The notes: generated by a model from the sequence alone, not told the origin. Shown: positions 11,021-22,968, counted from the first letter of the stretch. The stretch is DNA of 64,000 nt from Culex pipiens pallens (GCF_016801865.2 NC_068938.1:131034689-131098688); one strand, 5' to 3'. A program made the numbers and translations.

Positions 11021-11414
11021 AGTGCGTGGCCGAATGGTTACGCTGTCCGCTTTGTAAGCGGATGATTCTGGGTTCGATTCCCATCTGCTGCAACCTTCCA
11101 TCGGATGAGGAAGTAAAATGTCGGTCCCGGCCTTGGTTGTTAGGCCGTTAAGTCATTCCAGGTGTAGGAGTCGTCTCCATGCCATAAGTACAAACAACAC
11201 ACCAAACCAAGCCTACTCCGGTGGAATCGCTGGCGGCGGTTGGACTCACAATCCAAAGGTCGTCAGCTCAAACACTGGGGTGGAAGGTTCCTTGGAGTAA
11301 AAGAGGTTTGGGTGCTCTCCCCATTCAAGCCTTCGGACTAGGTTCGAGCAGAAACTTGCAATAGAGACCACAAAAGACCCGGGGGTCGTTAATGTGGATG
11401 GTTTGATTTTTTTT
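11021..11414 (+). mobile_element. Dimeric tRNA-derived SINE (family S2), full length
   Basis: It is bounded by the perfect 15-bp duplication GGGAGAGAATTGAGC (11006-11020, 11415-11429). The head resembles tRNA-Thr (A box TGGCCGAATGG, anticodon loop TTTGTAA, B box GGGTTCGATTCCC). The shared central domain follows near 11098-11131. A second tRNA-like module comes next (GTTGGACTCACAATCC, AAGGTCGTCAG), its B box decayed to GCTCAAACACTGG. It ends in a run of T. A 5'-truncated copy is inverted at 24503-24822. Confidence 0.9.
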
Positions 11415-11754
11415 GGGAGAGAATTGAGCGAAAAGAGACCGGAAATTGACATTTTTCTCTCAATTCTCTCTCGTTTTGCACAAACGATGAACGTTTTGAC
11501 CGAACGATGATCATTTTGCTTCGTGCGTGTTTGAAAAGATCTCAGTGAAAAGGATAATATTTTGTTACTTATGTATTTATGTTTTTTATAACGTGTTTAC
11601 AAAAAGAAGTAGGTTTTTGGTGCCACTGTGGCTTTTCCTGCCTTAAAAAAGTAAATAAATTCAAATTCAAAAATCATAACATTTCATCATAATTATCTCA
11701 ACATTATACAATACAACAATAACAAATTCTGAATTTTCTCAAAATTTCAGGTGC

Positions 11755-12874
11755 TATACTGCCGTTTTACGGCGATATGATGTATACGCCATTTTGGACA
11801 TTTTCAATTTTATTGTACAGTCTGATAAAGAATCTTAAAAGCTACCTCCTGACGAAAGAATTTTTCAAAAAACTGCTCCGGGGCCCATTTTATTAAGCAA
11901 ACAAACTATGATGTATACGCCAATTTTACTCATCATGATGTATGTATACATTGAGAATTGATAGAAGTCAAATTCAATACTGTTTGAATGTTGATTTGAG
12001 GTTTTGGGACCAAATCAAGACTGGGCAATATTTTATTACATTATTTCGATTTAATTCTTAAGGGGACGTCCATTAGGCATCAACCATAAAGTACGTCACG
12101 TTCTGAGGGAAGAGGGGGGTTTTGAGCAAGCGTGACGTTGCGTGTTAAAAGCATAAGGAAATCGTGACAAAGGGGGGAGTAAATTTTGGCTGATTTTAAT
12201 GTGACGTACTTAATGGATGACACCTTATCCACATCCACGTAGACACTTTTTTGAAAATTCTAGACCCACCCACCTCCCTTGCGGACAATTGTTCATGCAA
12301 AAAAGGTGTTTATGGAGCGTAGACAATCGCTAAGGGAGCGTTCTTTTATTACGTAACGCAAAAAATCGGATTTTTAGACCCCCCCCCCCTCGTAACAAAA
12401 TTTCCATACAAATTTAAAAAAAAATGTATGGAGCGTAACACGGCCTCCGACCCCCCCCTCCCCCCAACTGCGTTACGTAATAAAAGAACGCTCCCTAATA
12501 CCCTCCCGCCCCCTTTAAGTATCCACGTGGACAATGCATTACGGGATCCGCTCAGCTATCAAAATAGCTGGCACAAAAAATAAAGCTAGCTTTGATCGAG
12601 CAATGTATACATACATCATTGGGCAGGAAAAGTAGTGATTTTTTATTGCTATTTTTTCGGCCAAATGATGTTTGTGGTTTAAAATCGTAGAGAATAGGAA
12701 AAAACAAGAAATTTTGTAGGGGCCACATTTTTATTGTACTTTTTAACAGTTTCTACAGAGCAGACCTTAAATTAGTCATTTCAAATTGAAAAAATGAACA
12801 AAAACAGAAAATCGTGTCTACAGCAAAATCACCTCAATGGCGTATACATCATATCGCCGTAAAACGGCAGTATA
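11755..12874. mobile_element. DNA element with 39-bp perfect terminal inverted repeats
   Basis: The first 39 bases (11755-11793) and last 39 bases (12836-12874) are exact reverse complements, starting TATACTGCCGTTTTACGGCG. The TA at each tip suggests a TA target duplication of Tc1/mariner type. The interior holds more copies of the terminal word ATGATGTATAC (near 11909, 11934) and a mirrored TATACATACATCAT near 12605. It also hosts smaller insertions, including the MITE at 12334-12495. No transposase is seen. Confidence 0.85.
12334..12495. mobile_element. 162-bp MITE with TAA duplication
   Basis: The ends GGGAGCGTTCTTTTATTACG and CGTAATAAAAGAACGCTCCC are perfect inverted repeats flanked by TAA (12331-12333, 12496-12498). 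A 3-bp TAA site is typical of PIF/Harbinger elements. The interior is a stem-loop with C-rich tracts. It lies inside the 11755-12874 element. A sister family (GGGACCATCCATAAACCACG) is at 38305-38472. Confidence 0.85.
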
Positions 12875-13113
12875 ATGCCTTTTATGATGTTTTTTTCCTA
12901 CTGTAATGAAAATTGGGTCATTTTCAGCTTTAAAATTTTGAAAATAGACGTTGCAGATGGGAACTTGCTGCCATACGAAAAAAAAAACAAATTTTGGATA
13001 TATTCTTGACTTTTTACAAAAGTATAACTGTATGAAAGACTTAATCATTTTGTGAAACTTTTGGCTTCAACATTTTGAAAATTGTGTGAAAATCTACCAT
13101 GTTTTTGCTCAAT

Positions 13114-13851
13114 AATGTCATGACTCGAATTCCCGAACGCTTCGAAACCCGGACACCTAATCTTGTTTTATCAATTATTTTGATATAAGTTTGCATAATT
13201 ATTGTCGAAATTGTGTTATGTGATGAATTCAAACATCAACTTTTATTTTAAATATGTTTGGATGCTGTAGCCAATGCCAAAACAATGAAATTAAATAAAA
13301 ACATGAGTTTAGCAAAACTATGAACATTTCGCTGAAATATGCCAAAGGCGTTCGAAGGACCGAGGGCTTTTGTTAATTTGATTTGGTTAACCGCGGTGGA
13401 TTTTCTTGAAATAATTCGAACTGTCAAAAATCCACCAAAGCCCTCCGAGGTGGCAACGCAGAAATGTATGGTACAAATTTTCTTAAATTCTAGCAATTGT
13501 TTATACAAATTATCGATTGTTTTGATGTTAACAGCTTATTTGAGACCTAAAGAATGCCATTCACTAAAACTTCAGTCCAAAATCAAAAACGAGTGTCTGG
13601 AATTCGAAGCAACAGTGTCCGGATTTCGAATCAGCTTTCATCAGTGTCCGGGATTCGAAGCACAACAAGTTATTTTAATTTTGAAATTCCGATAAAAAAT
13701 GGTTAGAAAAGATATATTTTGCTTGCATTCTCTTAAAATTGACTCTTTGTACTATATCCTGGTGATGTTTCTAAATTTCCAACTTATTACATGTTTTTTG
13801 CCAGCTATAATAAAAATGATATGCTGTGTTTGGATTTCGAATCATTACGTT
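13114..13851. mobile_element. Uninterrupted copy of a ~0.74-kb inverted-repeat element (family X)
   Basis: The ends AATGTCATGACTCGAA and TTCGAATCATTACGTT are imperfect inverted repeats. The sequence matches the interrupted copy at 17831-20627 along its length (shared words CGAATTCCCG, GATGTTAACAGCTTATTTGA, GTGTCCGGATTTC). It serves as an empty-site reference for the insertions in that copy. The 118-codon open frame at 13339-13695 has no domain and is not shared intact, so I do not call a gene. Confidence 0.75.
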
Positions 13852-16290
13852 ATTTACATTTACTACAGTTGAAAATAAAAAAAATCTGACAAAGTTTCGG
13901 TTAATAAACTTTGAAACAGATTATTTTATGACCAAAACTCAAAATTATCGAAAACTGACATGTGACAATTATGTGTAGAACTGCAGTCTTGTACCAAAGT
14001 AAAAATAAAACAGATAAATTTATTTTCAGTATTAAAAGTAAATCATTCCTTATTCACAAATAATACCACTTTCTTCAACATATTTAGAACAGCAAATCAG
14101 TGCACACGTCATTCAATCGGACAATGTTGTTGTTCAATTGATAATCTTCGATGAACTTTACTTTGTTAAACACTGCCCTGCAATGGCGCAGCATTTTCCA
14201 GTTTAATTCAGATTTTTCGCTGAGTTATATAATACGGGTTAATTCGAGTTTGCCAACAATCGATTATTGTGTAAACAATTTAGAAGTACTTTTTACAACC
14301 AAAGATTACCTCATATTAAATTTGATTACAAGTATTGGTGATTAGCCGTGCAAAACTGCAAAGTTGCACCTTCAAAGCAGCAATTTTGGCAAACCAGTTA
14401 TCAGCTTTGCAAATCATCAATCACCATATAAGTCAGCTGTTAAGTGTGTACAAACGATGACTTGGCACTATTTAAACTGCAGAAAACAATTGAATTGATA
14501 AGTTTTCCGCACAAAACTGGACAGTCATTCCGATTTTATCGGCGCAAATCACTTTGAAGCAGCGTGATTTAGAACGAGGCGCTGAAATGTTTCACTGAAA
14601 TCGTTTCAGCTCGAGGCTTGTATAACTCTATTTAGCTTGCAACGCACTTTCAGACCCCGCAGAACTGCCCAAGGCTTAAATTTGGTGTTATGGGCCGCCG
14701 CCGGTACTTTATTTCTGGTTGACCTTCAGGGGGGGCCGATTTCGATGTGTGTTCGAAGAACTTGAAGAGTGAAATAAAAACACGCGACCGGCTGTTTATT
14801 GGTGGGGTGGATGGTGTTTGTGCCGTACAAAAACCGGCCATTGCGGAAGAATAAGGTCAGGCACATAATTGGACTCAGCTAAGCGCACACACCGGAGTTT
14901 TTTGGTGGGTTTGGTTTGGTTTTATGCGATTTCGCTAAAGGAAGCTTGGTTTAGGTTTGGCTCTGGAGGCCAATCAGCTATCGAAACATTAGAAAGTGGG
15001 ATATTTATTGATTTGTTATTGTTCACTAAAACATTTTTTTTTAATTAGGATTCACAATTAAAAACGTGTAAATTTGGAATTATTACCTAAATTAATATTT
15101 AAAAAATTTATTACACATCAAAATGATAGCAAATTCAAATTCCGCGAAGTAATATAACATTTTTGACATGAAAGTTTCCAATTTTTTCTGTCTGCTTTTG
15201 AATCTTGTTATGATTTGATGAAAAGTTTAGATTTTTGTATGCCTAATATTTTTTACAAATTCAACCAAGCAAATCATCATTTTGGTGAGGGGCAATTTGC
15301 CACTGCTGCGTACCGAATTGCCGGTTTGTTTTCATATCGACACCGGCGATCGATGGCGGCGCTGCTGCTGTGTAGTGGCCATCGCATGACCGTGAAGAAG
15401 TCGCTGACTTCTGTGGTGGCCATTGCCACACACTAACCCGCAGGCTCACACACACATTTTCGGTTAGGAAATATCCAATCTCGGAAATGTGTGAACATTG
15501 CGAAATGCTGTTTGTGGTCACTTTTGAGCCTTGGGACTTCAAGAGAGATTTTTGTATTAATTTGATATATTTTGAGCGTAATTATCACCAGCTTGACGCC
15601 ATTGCACGGTAAGAACATCTTTATGACAGCAAGCAAAAAAACAAAAATGGCCGCCGGCCAGAGTTGTCCTCCAAATCGCTGCTGGTTTGCCGTCAAATCG
15701 TGTGACGAATGTTCTTTTGACACTTTTTGCATCAATTCCCCTTCCCGCCTCTGTCTCATTCATTTCTTATGAATGTGGTTTGTTTTTGTTGGTAAACATC
15801 AGATTTGCGTGTGTTTTTGTTGTTTTCAACAGCTTCTCTCTCCGCTGTATATATCACATGGCGTCGATTTAAAACCGCTTCGAATGCACACAACAACGCA
15901 CGAGGAACGCCAGTGAAACTTAAGGTAAGGAATTTGGGTCAAAATTGCGCCAAGAAATCGTAAATTAAAAACAAACATTTCTTCACTCCGAGCCGACCGG
16001 CCGGTCGGTCTGCTAGGGGGTGATTTGAGCCGTTGTTGCGATTATTACGAGTACTTAAGTTTAGCAGTTGGAGTTGATTCCAGTGCAGCTTTGGCTGAAG
16101 CTCAAGTGCGTACAGTTTAGTTGATCACTTCGAGTACAGAACATGTGCACATTGTTGTTAACAACGATTAAGTGTGTTTTCGAAATGGCTTAAAACTTCC
16201 AGTGTTGACAATCTTCATAATTTGACCTTATCCCATTACATCAATTAGAAAATAATATAATTTTCGATCTATTTCAAGCAGTGAACAAAT
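13852..16290. other. Mostly non-repetitive DNA with a possible promoter at its right end
   Basis: No domain-bearing ORF is seen. A minus-strand ATG at 15423 opens 36 codons to a weak donor (GTACGC at 15313); this is a marginal first-exon candidate. A 63-codon frame at 14650-14841 has no recognisable features. The block is GC-richer near 15290-15430 and 15590-15760. Confidence 0.3.
15848..15930 (+). promoter_or_regulatory. Candidate core promoter and 5' non-coding exon
   Basis: TATATA at about 15848 is followed about 75 bp later by a consensus splice donor (CTTAAG then GTAAGG, donor at 15925) with no obligatory ORF between them. The arrangement fits a TATA-box promoter with a short untranslated first exon on the plus strand. 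No downstream exon was found. Confidence 0.35.
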
Positions 16291-16319
16291 ATTTCAAAAT
16301 CACAGCAATTCAAAATTTC

Positions 16320-16905
16320 CGGCTTCAAAAAAGGACATAAATATCACTTAAGTGGTCGTAAATTGTGATAGGGTTGCCAAAAAGTGATAGGGTTACCTGG
16401 AAAAGTCTTACACAGTCTTAATACATTTAAGTAATATCTGGCTTCAAAAAAGTACAATCATATCATAATTTGAGACAGGGTTGCCAGATCATCGATTTTT
16501 TGGACTCGTTGGAAGGTCTTTCGATTACCGATTAAACGGTATAAAACATTATGGTATTTAATATGATTTTCGGCCATTTATCTAACATCCGGATTTATGC
16601 GAAAACACATTTGTATACATAGCAAGTAGTTCAATACTTATAGAAACTTCATTTTTTTGAAACTCGATCTTTGGGACCCTAAACCGAGCCAAATGCAACC
16701 GGTTTGGCCTAAAGTGATTTAGCCAGTGCTCAACAAACTAAGTGACAATATTAGTAAAACACATACACACAAACGGACAGGCATTGGTTCTGTTTTCGAT
16801 TCTGAGTTGATAGGTATACGTGAAGGTGGGTCTACGAGCTTTATCTGAAAAGTTTATTTTAAGAGCAGGATTAAAACCTCACCTCAGTAAGGAAGGCAAC
16901 ACAAT
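16320..16905 (+). repeat. Copy of the GCCTTCCTCACT dispersed repeat (right part)
   Basis: It contains two degenerate GAGACAGGGTTGCCAGATC units, then the family's right portion (GTTTTCGATTCTGAGTTGAT, GGTCTACGAGC). It ends in CCTCAGTAAGGAAGGC, the inverted counterpart of the family's left end. Confidence 0.65.
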
Positions 16906-16939
16906 ACAAGTTTCAACTAAAAAGGAACATTTTGTAGTA

Positions 16940-17761
16940 GGGGAAAGTGGGGCAAGTGTAACAAGCTAAGAAAATGCTCATAATATTCCATTAAAAACGT
17001 ATAAAAATCTGTCGGATTTTTTTTAAATCATCTTATTCTAGGTCTTGACAAGGACTTTGAAAGAACAAGTTTTTTAAAACCCTGCTTTTTAATGTAAAAA
17101 AATGATTTTAATTTTTTTGATTTTCCCTACGTTCCACTCAACCAATAGGGCAAGATGAACAATGCATGAAACAACATGTTAATTTGCTAACAATTAAACT
17201 GTTATCACTTAGGTAAATCAGATTAGAATGTATTCGAAACGTTTCTTTAATTTTTAGATTAAATTATAATATTTTACAAAAAATTTTAATTTTAAAGTTT
17301 TTAAGTACTTTTATGTTTTTATATCCCAATAAAACATGTTTTTACAGCAATTCGTATTTTTTCCATACTAAAAATCCATATGGTACACTTGCCCCACCTA
17401 AACAAGATTTTTTTAAAGCTCTCAACAAAAATAACCAAAAGTTAAATCATACCTTATAATCAGTGCAAGTCATTGGTATGGAAACTACTGATCTAGGAAA
17501 AATAGCATAGCAAACGAGCCCTAACCCTTGTTTTGTACTTTCCAAATATTATAAGAAAACAAAGGTTTTGAAAAAAAAACTTCATTAAATCTTATGCCCC
17601 GTGGCGTTTACGTCGTTTTGGCGGTTATGTGGTAGTAGAATCAGCTAATTGCATTGCTAGCAACAATTCGTCATACCGGAAACAATCAAAATTGTAAAAG
17701 TTACGGGCGTACGCGGGATTATTCCTCTTGCCCCATATGGTCGTCTTGCCCCAACTTCCCC
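16940..17761. mobile_element. TA-flanked MITE, TAGGGGAA family
   Basis: The left end GGGGAAAGTGGGGCAAG and right end CTTGCCCCAACTTCCCC are near-perfect inverted repeats flanked by TA (16938-16939, 17762-17763). Internal copies of the GGGGCAAG word lie near 17150, 17385 and 17728. No ORF of note. The element at 42585-43507 has the same outer TAGGGGAAA tip but a different interior. Confidence 0.75.
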
Positions 17762-17986
17762 TAACCAAGATCCTACCGCATAACGATAACGAAAAGCTTG
17801 ATATTACTATACATAGTTGCCATGGTGAATAACGTCATGACTCGAATTCCCGGACGCTTCGAAACCCGGACACCTCATCTTGTTTTATTGATTATTTGGA
17901 TATAAGTTCGCATTATGGATGTCTAGACGGTGTTATTTGGTGAAGTCTAACATCAACTTTCATTTGAAGTTTGTTTGAACACTGTA

Positions 17987-18792
17987 CACAGAAAAAAATA
18001 TGTAAATTTACACAGCACGTAATTGCTGTTTCTTATGTAAACTCACTCAATGTAATGTTGAAATATGATGTAATGAGCAAAAAGTAATGGAAATTACTCC
18101 GATGTAAATCTAAATCTAATGTAAGTCATGAATCTAATGGAAACGTTGAGCATGGAAACTCAAATCTGATGAATTTCTACCCGCGTTCGGCTTCCTGTAA
18201 ATTCCTATTTAATGTAAATCATATATCCAATGTATTTCTGCCAAACGTTGACTTCAAAACTACCCGAACTAAAAATAGTTATGTTTGGTTCTCTTTCTAT
18301 CGCTCTCATACTTCGCTGGCTCACTGCCTGTGCCTCGACCTGAACAAGTTGATGCTTTAGCCGCTCGTTTATAAAATGCGAAGATGGCTCATTCGGCAGC
18401 GGGTAGCAGCAGTAACACCGAACATCCTACCCGTCGTCTGTTCGATTCCAGTCCAGAAAGCGTCCCCTACCTGTGAAACAACTTTTTAGAATCAGAATTT
18501 CCTTTTGCTGCCCGCTTCAATAATTTTAAAATAGAACATAGGCCACACCCTTTTCCTACTGCAATCCAAGTCGAGCTTCTCATTCCCATTGGCCAATCAG
18601 AATTAGTTGATTTGAAATAATGTAAATTCCAAAACTAATGTAAAATCCAAAACTAATTTTCAAAATTAATGTAAATTTCCAATGAATCTTATGTAAATTT
18701 CCAATGGATCTAATGGAAATATACATCATTTATCATGATACCTTTTGGTACATGATAAATAATGTAAATTTACAGAAATATTTTTTTCTGTG
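17987..18792. mobile_element. 806-bp CACAG...CTGTG element
   Basis: It is flanked by TA (17985-17986, 18793-18794); the empty site is visible in the other family X copy as GATGCTGTAGCC near 13261. The ends CACAGAAAAAAATATGTAAA and the mirrored TTTCTGTG match the shorter MITEs at 4528 and 38737, and the interior repeats ATGTAAAT words. A stretch near 18395-18460 (TGGCTCATTCGGCAGC, then TGTTCGATTCCAG) looks like a pol III A and B box pair, perhaps a captured tRNA-derived sequence. Confidence 0.75.
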
Positions 18793-18904
18793 TAGTTAAC
18801 GCCAATACAATAATAAAATAAAATTATAAGTTAACCAAAGAATTTAAACATTTCACTGAAATATTTCCCTGAATGATTTCCTTAAATTCTAGAAATTTTT
18901 TATA

Positions 18905-20275
18905 AAAAAAACTAACTTAATCCACCTATGTGGTTGGTGCCTTCCTCACTTTTACCAACATTTGGTGATACGATGGGTTTGGACACAAATTCCATCTATT
19001 TCTCAATAATAAAAAATACACAAATGTCACTTAAACGGTCATAACTTAAGACTGAGCGTTGCCAGATCTTCAATGTTTTGGACTCATGGGAAAGACTCAT
19101 TACCTAACCAACGATGGATTGGATGATGGATCCGGACATAGCTTAGGCATCAAAGAAAGTACAAAAATATTACTTAAGTGGTTCTATCTCGAAACAGGGT
19201 TGCCAGAACTTCAATGTTTTGGACTCATTGGAAAGGTCTTTTGATTACTTAATCAACGATGGGTCGGATGATGGATCCGAACATAGTTTACATACATTTA
19301 AGTGAAATCCGGCATCAAAAAAGTTCATAAATATCACTTAAGTGGTCATAACTTGAGACAGGGTTGCCAGATCTTCAATGTTTTGGACTCATTGGAAAGG
19401 TCTTTTGAATACCTAACCAATGATGGGTCGGATGATGGATCCGGACATAGTTTTCATAGAGATAAGTGAGATCCGGCATCAAAATTCCCGATTCACAACT
19501 CTGTCACTTTTTTATACATATTTTTTGAACTACTTATCAGTTCTTCAAAAAAATCAATAGCGCAGTATGGAGCACCAAAACGGATCGAATGCAACTTGTT
19601 TGACTAAAATCGGATCAGCCAGTGCCGAGAAAACTTGGCAAGAATTTTGAGCACCAAGGGGAATACGCAAACACACACACACACACAGACAGACATTTGT
19701 TCAGTTTTCGATTCTGAGTCGATAGGTATACATGAATATAGGTCTACGAGCTGTTTTTCAAAAGTTCATTTTTCGAGCAGGATAATAGCCTTACCTCAGT
19801 GAGAGAGCGAGTTGTGGCGCTATAACCACGGCAAATAGTGTCCAGGGCATTCGTGGAAATACAATGTCCCATCCCAGAGGATCCCGGAGTACCAAACCTT
19901 CTTAGCATGGTGCTCCCAACGAATACAACCAAAAAATCTCGGAGTGTATGGTGGTGTGTCCCCACGCTTCTTCCTCCCCTGTCGATTCAGAATTGTGTTG
20001 TTGTTCGAACACTCCGTGCTCAAACTCAACCCAATTACGAGTCATCTCTGCGATACGGCTTTACGCAGTAGGCCTGGCCGCTTTAACGCTTGTGTTGTTT
20101 CAATGCATTCCGATGCAATGGCGCACTACAAATGTTAATAAATGACAAGAAGAGTGCTAGGCGTCATCTAACCTAAGGCACTCTCCAGGATCCCTTCGAA
20201 AGATTGGCTGCGCTAGGGTCTGATTAGAATAGATTAGATTAGGATAATAGCCTTACATCAGTGAGGAAGGCAAAA
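18905..20275 (+). repeat. Dispersed repeat with three tandem ~145-165-bp units
   Basis: The left end CCACCTATGTGGTTGGTGCC then TTCCTCACTT, and the right end CAGTGAGGAAGGC, are partly inverted. The body has three units marked by TGGATCCGGACATAG or a variant (near 19125, 19273, 19437). It then has a short (CA)n run near 19670 and the shared right portion. It sits in the family X copy and is interrupted by the retroposon at 19804-20240. Confidence 0.7.
19804..20240 (+). mobile_element. 437-bp SINE-like retroposon with 25-bp target duplication
   Basis: Direct repeats of 25 bp with one mismatch flank it (19779-19803 and 20241-20265, both containing GGATAATAGCCTTAC). The 3' end is a GATTA-type simple tail (GATTAGAATAGATTAGATT). 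The 5' region has TTGTGGCGCTATAACCACGG, which could serve as a pol III A-box region, but no clear B box was found. It is related to none of the other SINEs here. The long duplication and simple tail indicate target-primed reverse transcription. Confidence 0.75.
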
Positions 20276-20627
20276 TATCCATTGTTTTGATGTTAACAGC
20301 TTATTTGAGAACTAAAGAATGTCATTCACTAACATTTCAGTCCAAATTTGTGCGATTCAAAAGCAAAATCGAGTGCCCGGAATTTGAAGCAAAAGTGTCC
20401 GGATTTCAAATCAGCGTTTATCAGTGTCCGGGATTCGAAGCACAACAAGTCATTTTAATTTTAAAATTCTGATGATTAATTGTTAGAATCGTATTTTGCA
20501 TGTATTCTCTTAAAACTGATTGTTTATACTACATCCCGATGATATTTCTACATTTATTACATGATTTTTTGCCATCTACAACAAACATGATATGCTAATA
20601 AGTGTCCAGATTTCCAATCATGACGTT

Positions 20628-21390
20628 GCCACACTAGAGTGTAATATAATTGTATGAAAAAAAAGTTGTCCAAATTCAGTTAGCACAGCAATTTTTCAGT
20701 TCCTTCTGGGGTCCTGAACAACTCGCCATAGTTTGGGAACGATTAGTTTAGTCTCCAATTTGCGCAAAGCAATTCAATTTTCTATGGGAATTTGTATGAG
20801 AAAAACTTTTTTTTTTTATTTTTCTATTTATAAAATTTACGTTTCATGCTAAATTGAAACCGGACTTGTTTTCGGTTGCTCTAAAACTTGCTCCTAAAAA
20901 AGATACAGTGTCCTCAAAAAAGGTCTAAATCGGTTTTTTTTGCTCGAAAATCAAGTTTTAAGTGAGTTTTGAACCCGCTTTTCATGATTGAAATTTCCGA
21001 AGTATCATACAAACCTTCGGATAATCGAGTCCGGACTGAATTTGGATCTTCAGATACAACAGAATTAATATTTTTTTAATATCAATATTCCAACCAAAAC
21101 TTGAATCCCAGTTGATACCTAATGCTAACTTATTCAACAATCAACAATTTGTTCAATTTCCAGCAGCGATGTAGGCAATTGATGGGTAAAAAAATCGAAT
21201 GAATAATTTAGGTCAAACACCACAAAATCGATATATTACATGTTGCACTGCAGTAACGATTTGTGGGTTAAAGTTCCTTTTTATCGATTAGTTCAATTTT
21301 AATAGAAATCCGTCCATAAATTTACGATTGTCCCCTGCAATCTGTGAGATAATTTCATAAAAGTACGTGTAGAAAATCAGCTTTGTTTCT
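20628..21390. other. AT-rich DNA with an old pogo-like end near 21032
   Basis: No ORF is supportable. TTCGGATAATCGAGTCCGGA followed by CTG near 21016-21040 matches, inverted, the CAGTCCAGACTTGATTATCC end at about 33646. The 40538-40810 repeat shares the same word. It is probably the right end of a decayed TIR element. Confidence 0.35.
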
Positions 21391-21393
21391 CAC

Positions 21394-21455
21394 CTTCTGG
21401 AATAATGAACTAAAAACGCTAGAACATTCCAAACGGTGAGGAACGCTCGTTGCAT
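21394..21455 (-). CDS. Candidate first coding exon encoding a signal-peptide-like start
   Basis: The ATG at 21455 opens 20 codons (MQRAFLTVWNVLAFLVHYSR) and two further bases, then a donor GTGAGA at 21393-21388 preceded by CCAGAAG. The peptide has a basic start and a hydrophobic core, like a secretory signal or anchor. In-frame ATGs further upstream at 21560 and 21554 would lengthen it with no obvious domain. The split-codon phase equals that of the other three first-exon candidates. No partner exon was identified. Confidence 0.4.
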
Positions 21456-21459
21456 AATG

Positions 21460-22690
21460 GATAAGACACGTACAGCAGCGGTCAGTGAGTGAGCAAAAAT
21501 TGCATTCCAAGTGCAGCACACACTCGTTCGAGGAATCGGATGAGCTGGGAGCATGTACATGAAGATAATTACAGAGCACACACTCGGTCAGTGCAACTGC
21601 ACGGAAACACACCGCCAGTAACACCCTCGGAAACAAGTGTATCTCCGCTTTCAACTAGAAACTAGACTTAAATCTGCACTAGTTTGTAGTACAAAATTAT
21701 GATCTACTGAAGTAGGCAGGGTAAAATTTTCCATTTTCATCTGTGACTATTTTTTCACAAGGACAAGGGAAATTCTCCACGGTATCCCTAATTAAATTTT
21801 GCTTGAAGTTTGAGGGATCAAGCCTTTCGTCCATTGCTGGAACAGTGAAATGATGCCTCTCCCCCCTAATTTGGTGTAGATTTTTGGCACACAACTGATT
21901 TTCTCATTTCACACCGGCTTGCCGGCGATGATGAATTTTACTCGGAATCTCACTCCGGCTATTATGACATACTCCACCACGTGTGTAAGATAAATCGATC
22001 GATCGGCTGTAGATTAGGTGTGTGTAAAAACGCGATCGATGCGATGCGACCAGTTGGGCGGTAACCGGCAACACCGCCGACTGCCCTCCCTGACGTCTGG
22101 CCGCACCTTAAGTGCTTGTTACGTAAAAATCTAAGCCACGCGACCCGTTTTTCGTTGCCGGTGCGGACTTTACGGAATGTCATGTTTTTTCTCTCCCTAG
22201 TTTTAGTGCGTGTCGTTCCGTTCGTCATAATTTGTCTGTGGTATTCGTATGTGACAGGAAATGGGGTGTTCAAATTAAGAACAATAATGTTATAGTTTGA
22301 ATATGTTTGCACTACTCACTCATTATAAAACTTGTTATTAAATTCATTTAAAAGAAAACTTTTAAAAATGTTTTTTTCAGGTTTTTTTTTGCAATTTAAC
22401 AATGTTTTTTGCAACATTTAATGTGACTTGTGTATAAAAACATCAGATTCTACTGACATTTATGCCATTTTTATGAAAAAAAATTAAAACTACAAGAGTA
22501 CATAACAACCAAGGAAGTTAAAATTACGGACCCAATGATGCTGGAATAATCTGATTATAAAAAAACACTCAAACTTTGTTGTCAAATATTTCATAAACAG
22601 TACTTTATTGTAAACAGAGCATGACGGACTTATGGGGCAATTTATACGTAGAAAGTTGTGATCACCTTCCTAATTAAGAATTAAGAATAT
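21460..22690. other. Non-repetitive, partly GC-rich DNA
   Basis: The section 21960-22200 is GC-rich and non-repetitive, with CGATCGATCG words and a CACGTG box near 21976. A 116-codon minus frame (21962-22312) has no domain. It could be regulatory DNA of the neighbouring exon candidate. Nothing definite. Confidence 0.25.
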
Positions 22691-22702
22691 GATTCAAAAT
22701 AT

Positions 22703-22968
22703 AATGGGTCAGCATGTGTGGATCAATCGGACCGCGCACTGGACTCACAATCCACAATCGCCGGTTCGAATCCCGAGGCGGACGCAAACAATTCTAAGTG
22801 TAAATATAGGTATTCGGTGCCCTCTCCCCGTGCCATACCTTCACGCTTAGGAGACCCGGGAGGCGGAGTCTTGTCGCAAAAAGAACGATACACGCCTGTG
22901 GATCCGTTGACGAAACCGCAAGGTTTAAGATAAGAGGGCCATTATAAGGTGTTACGTCGATTCCATAC
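22703..22968 (+). mobile_element. tRNA-derived SINE (family S3)
   Basis: It is flanked by the 12-bp duplication GATTCAAAATAT (22691-22702, 22969-22980). The head has A-box-like TGGATCAATCGG, anticodon arm TGGACTCACAATCCA and B box GGTTCGAATCCC, similar to the second module of families S1 and S2. The 3' part includes GGAGACCCGGGAGGCGGAGT and ends GTGTTACGTCGATTCC. A close copy is at 45167-45430. It entered the left terminus of the inverted-repeat element at 22966-23283. Confidence 0.85.

Larger units (their letters stand above)
17831..20627. mobile_element. Second copy of family X, carrying nested insertions
   Basis: The ends AACGTCATGA and TCATGACGTT are perfect 10-bp inverted repeats. Aligned with the copy at 13114-13851, it is interrupted twice: by the CACAG element at 17987-18792 and by the dispersed repeat at about 18905-20275. 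The latter is in turn interrupted at 19804-20240. Confidence 0.75.

Noticed and set aside
11021..11100. tRNA-Thr gene
   Set aside because: The acceptor and T stems have mismatches, and the sequence is the head of a SINE with a 15-bp target duplication.
19010..19500. CRISPR-like spaced repeats
   Set aside because: The units are degenerate 145-165-bp tandem copies of a dispersed eukaryotic repeat, not short identical repeats with unique spacers.
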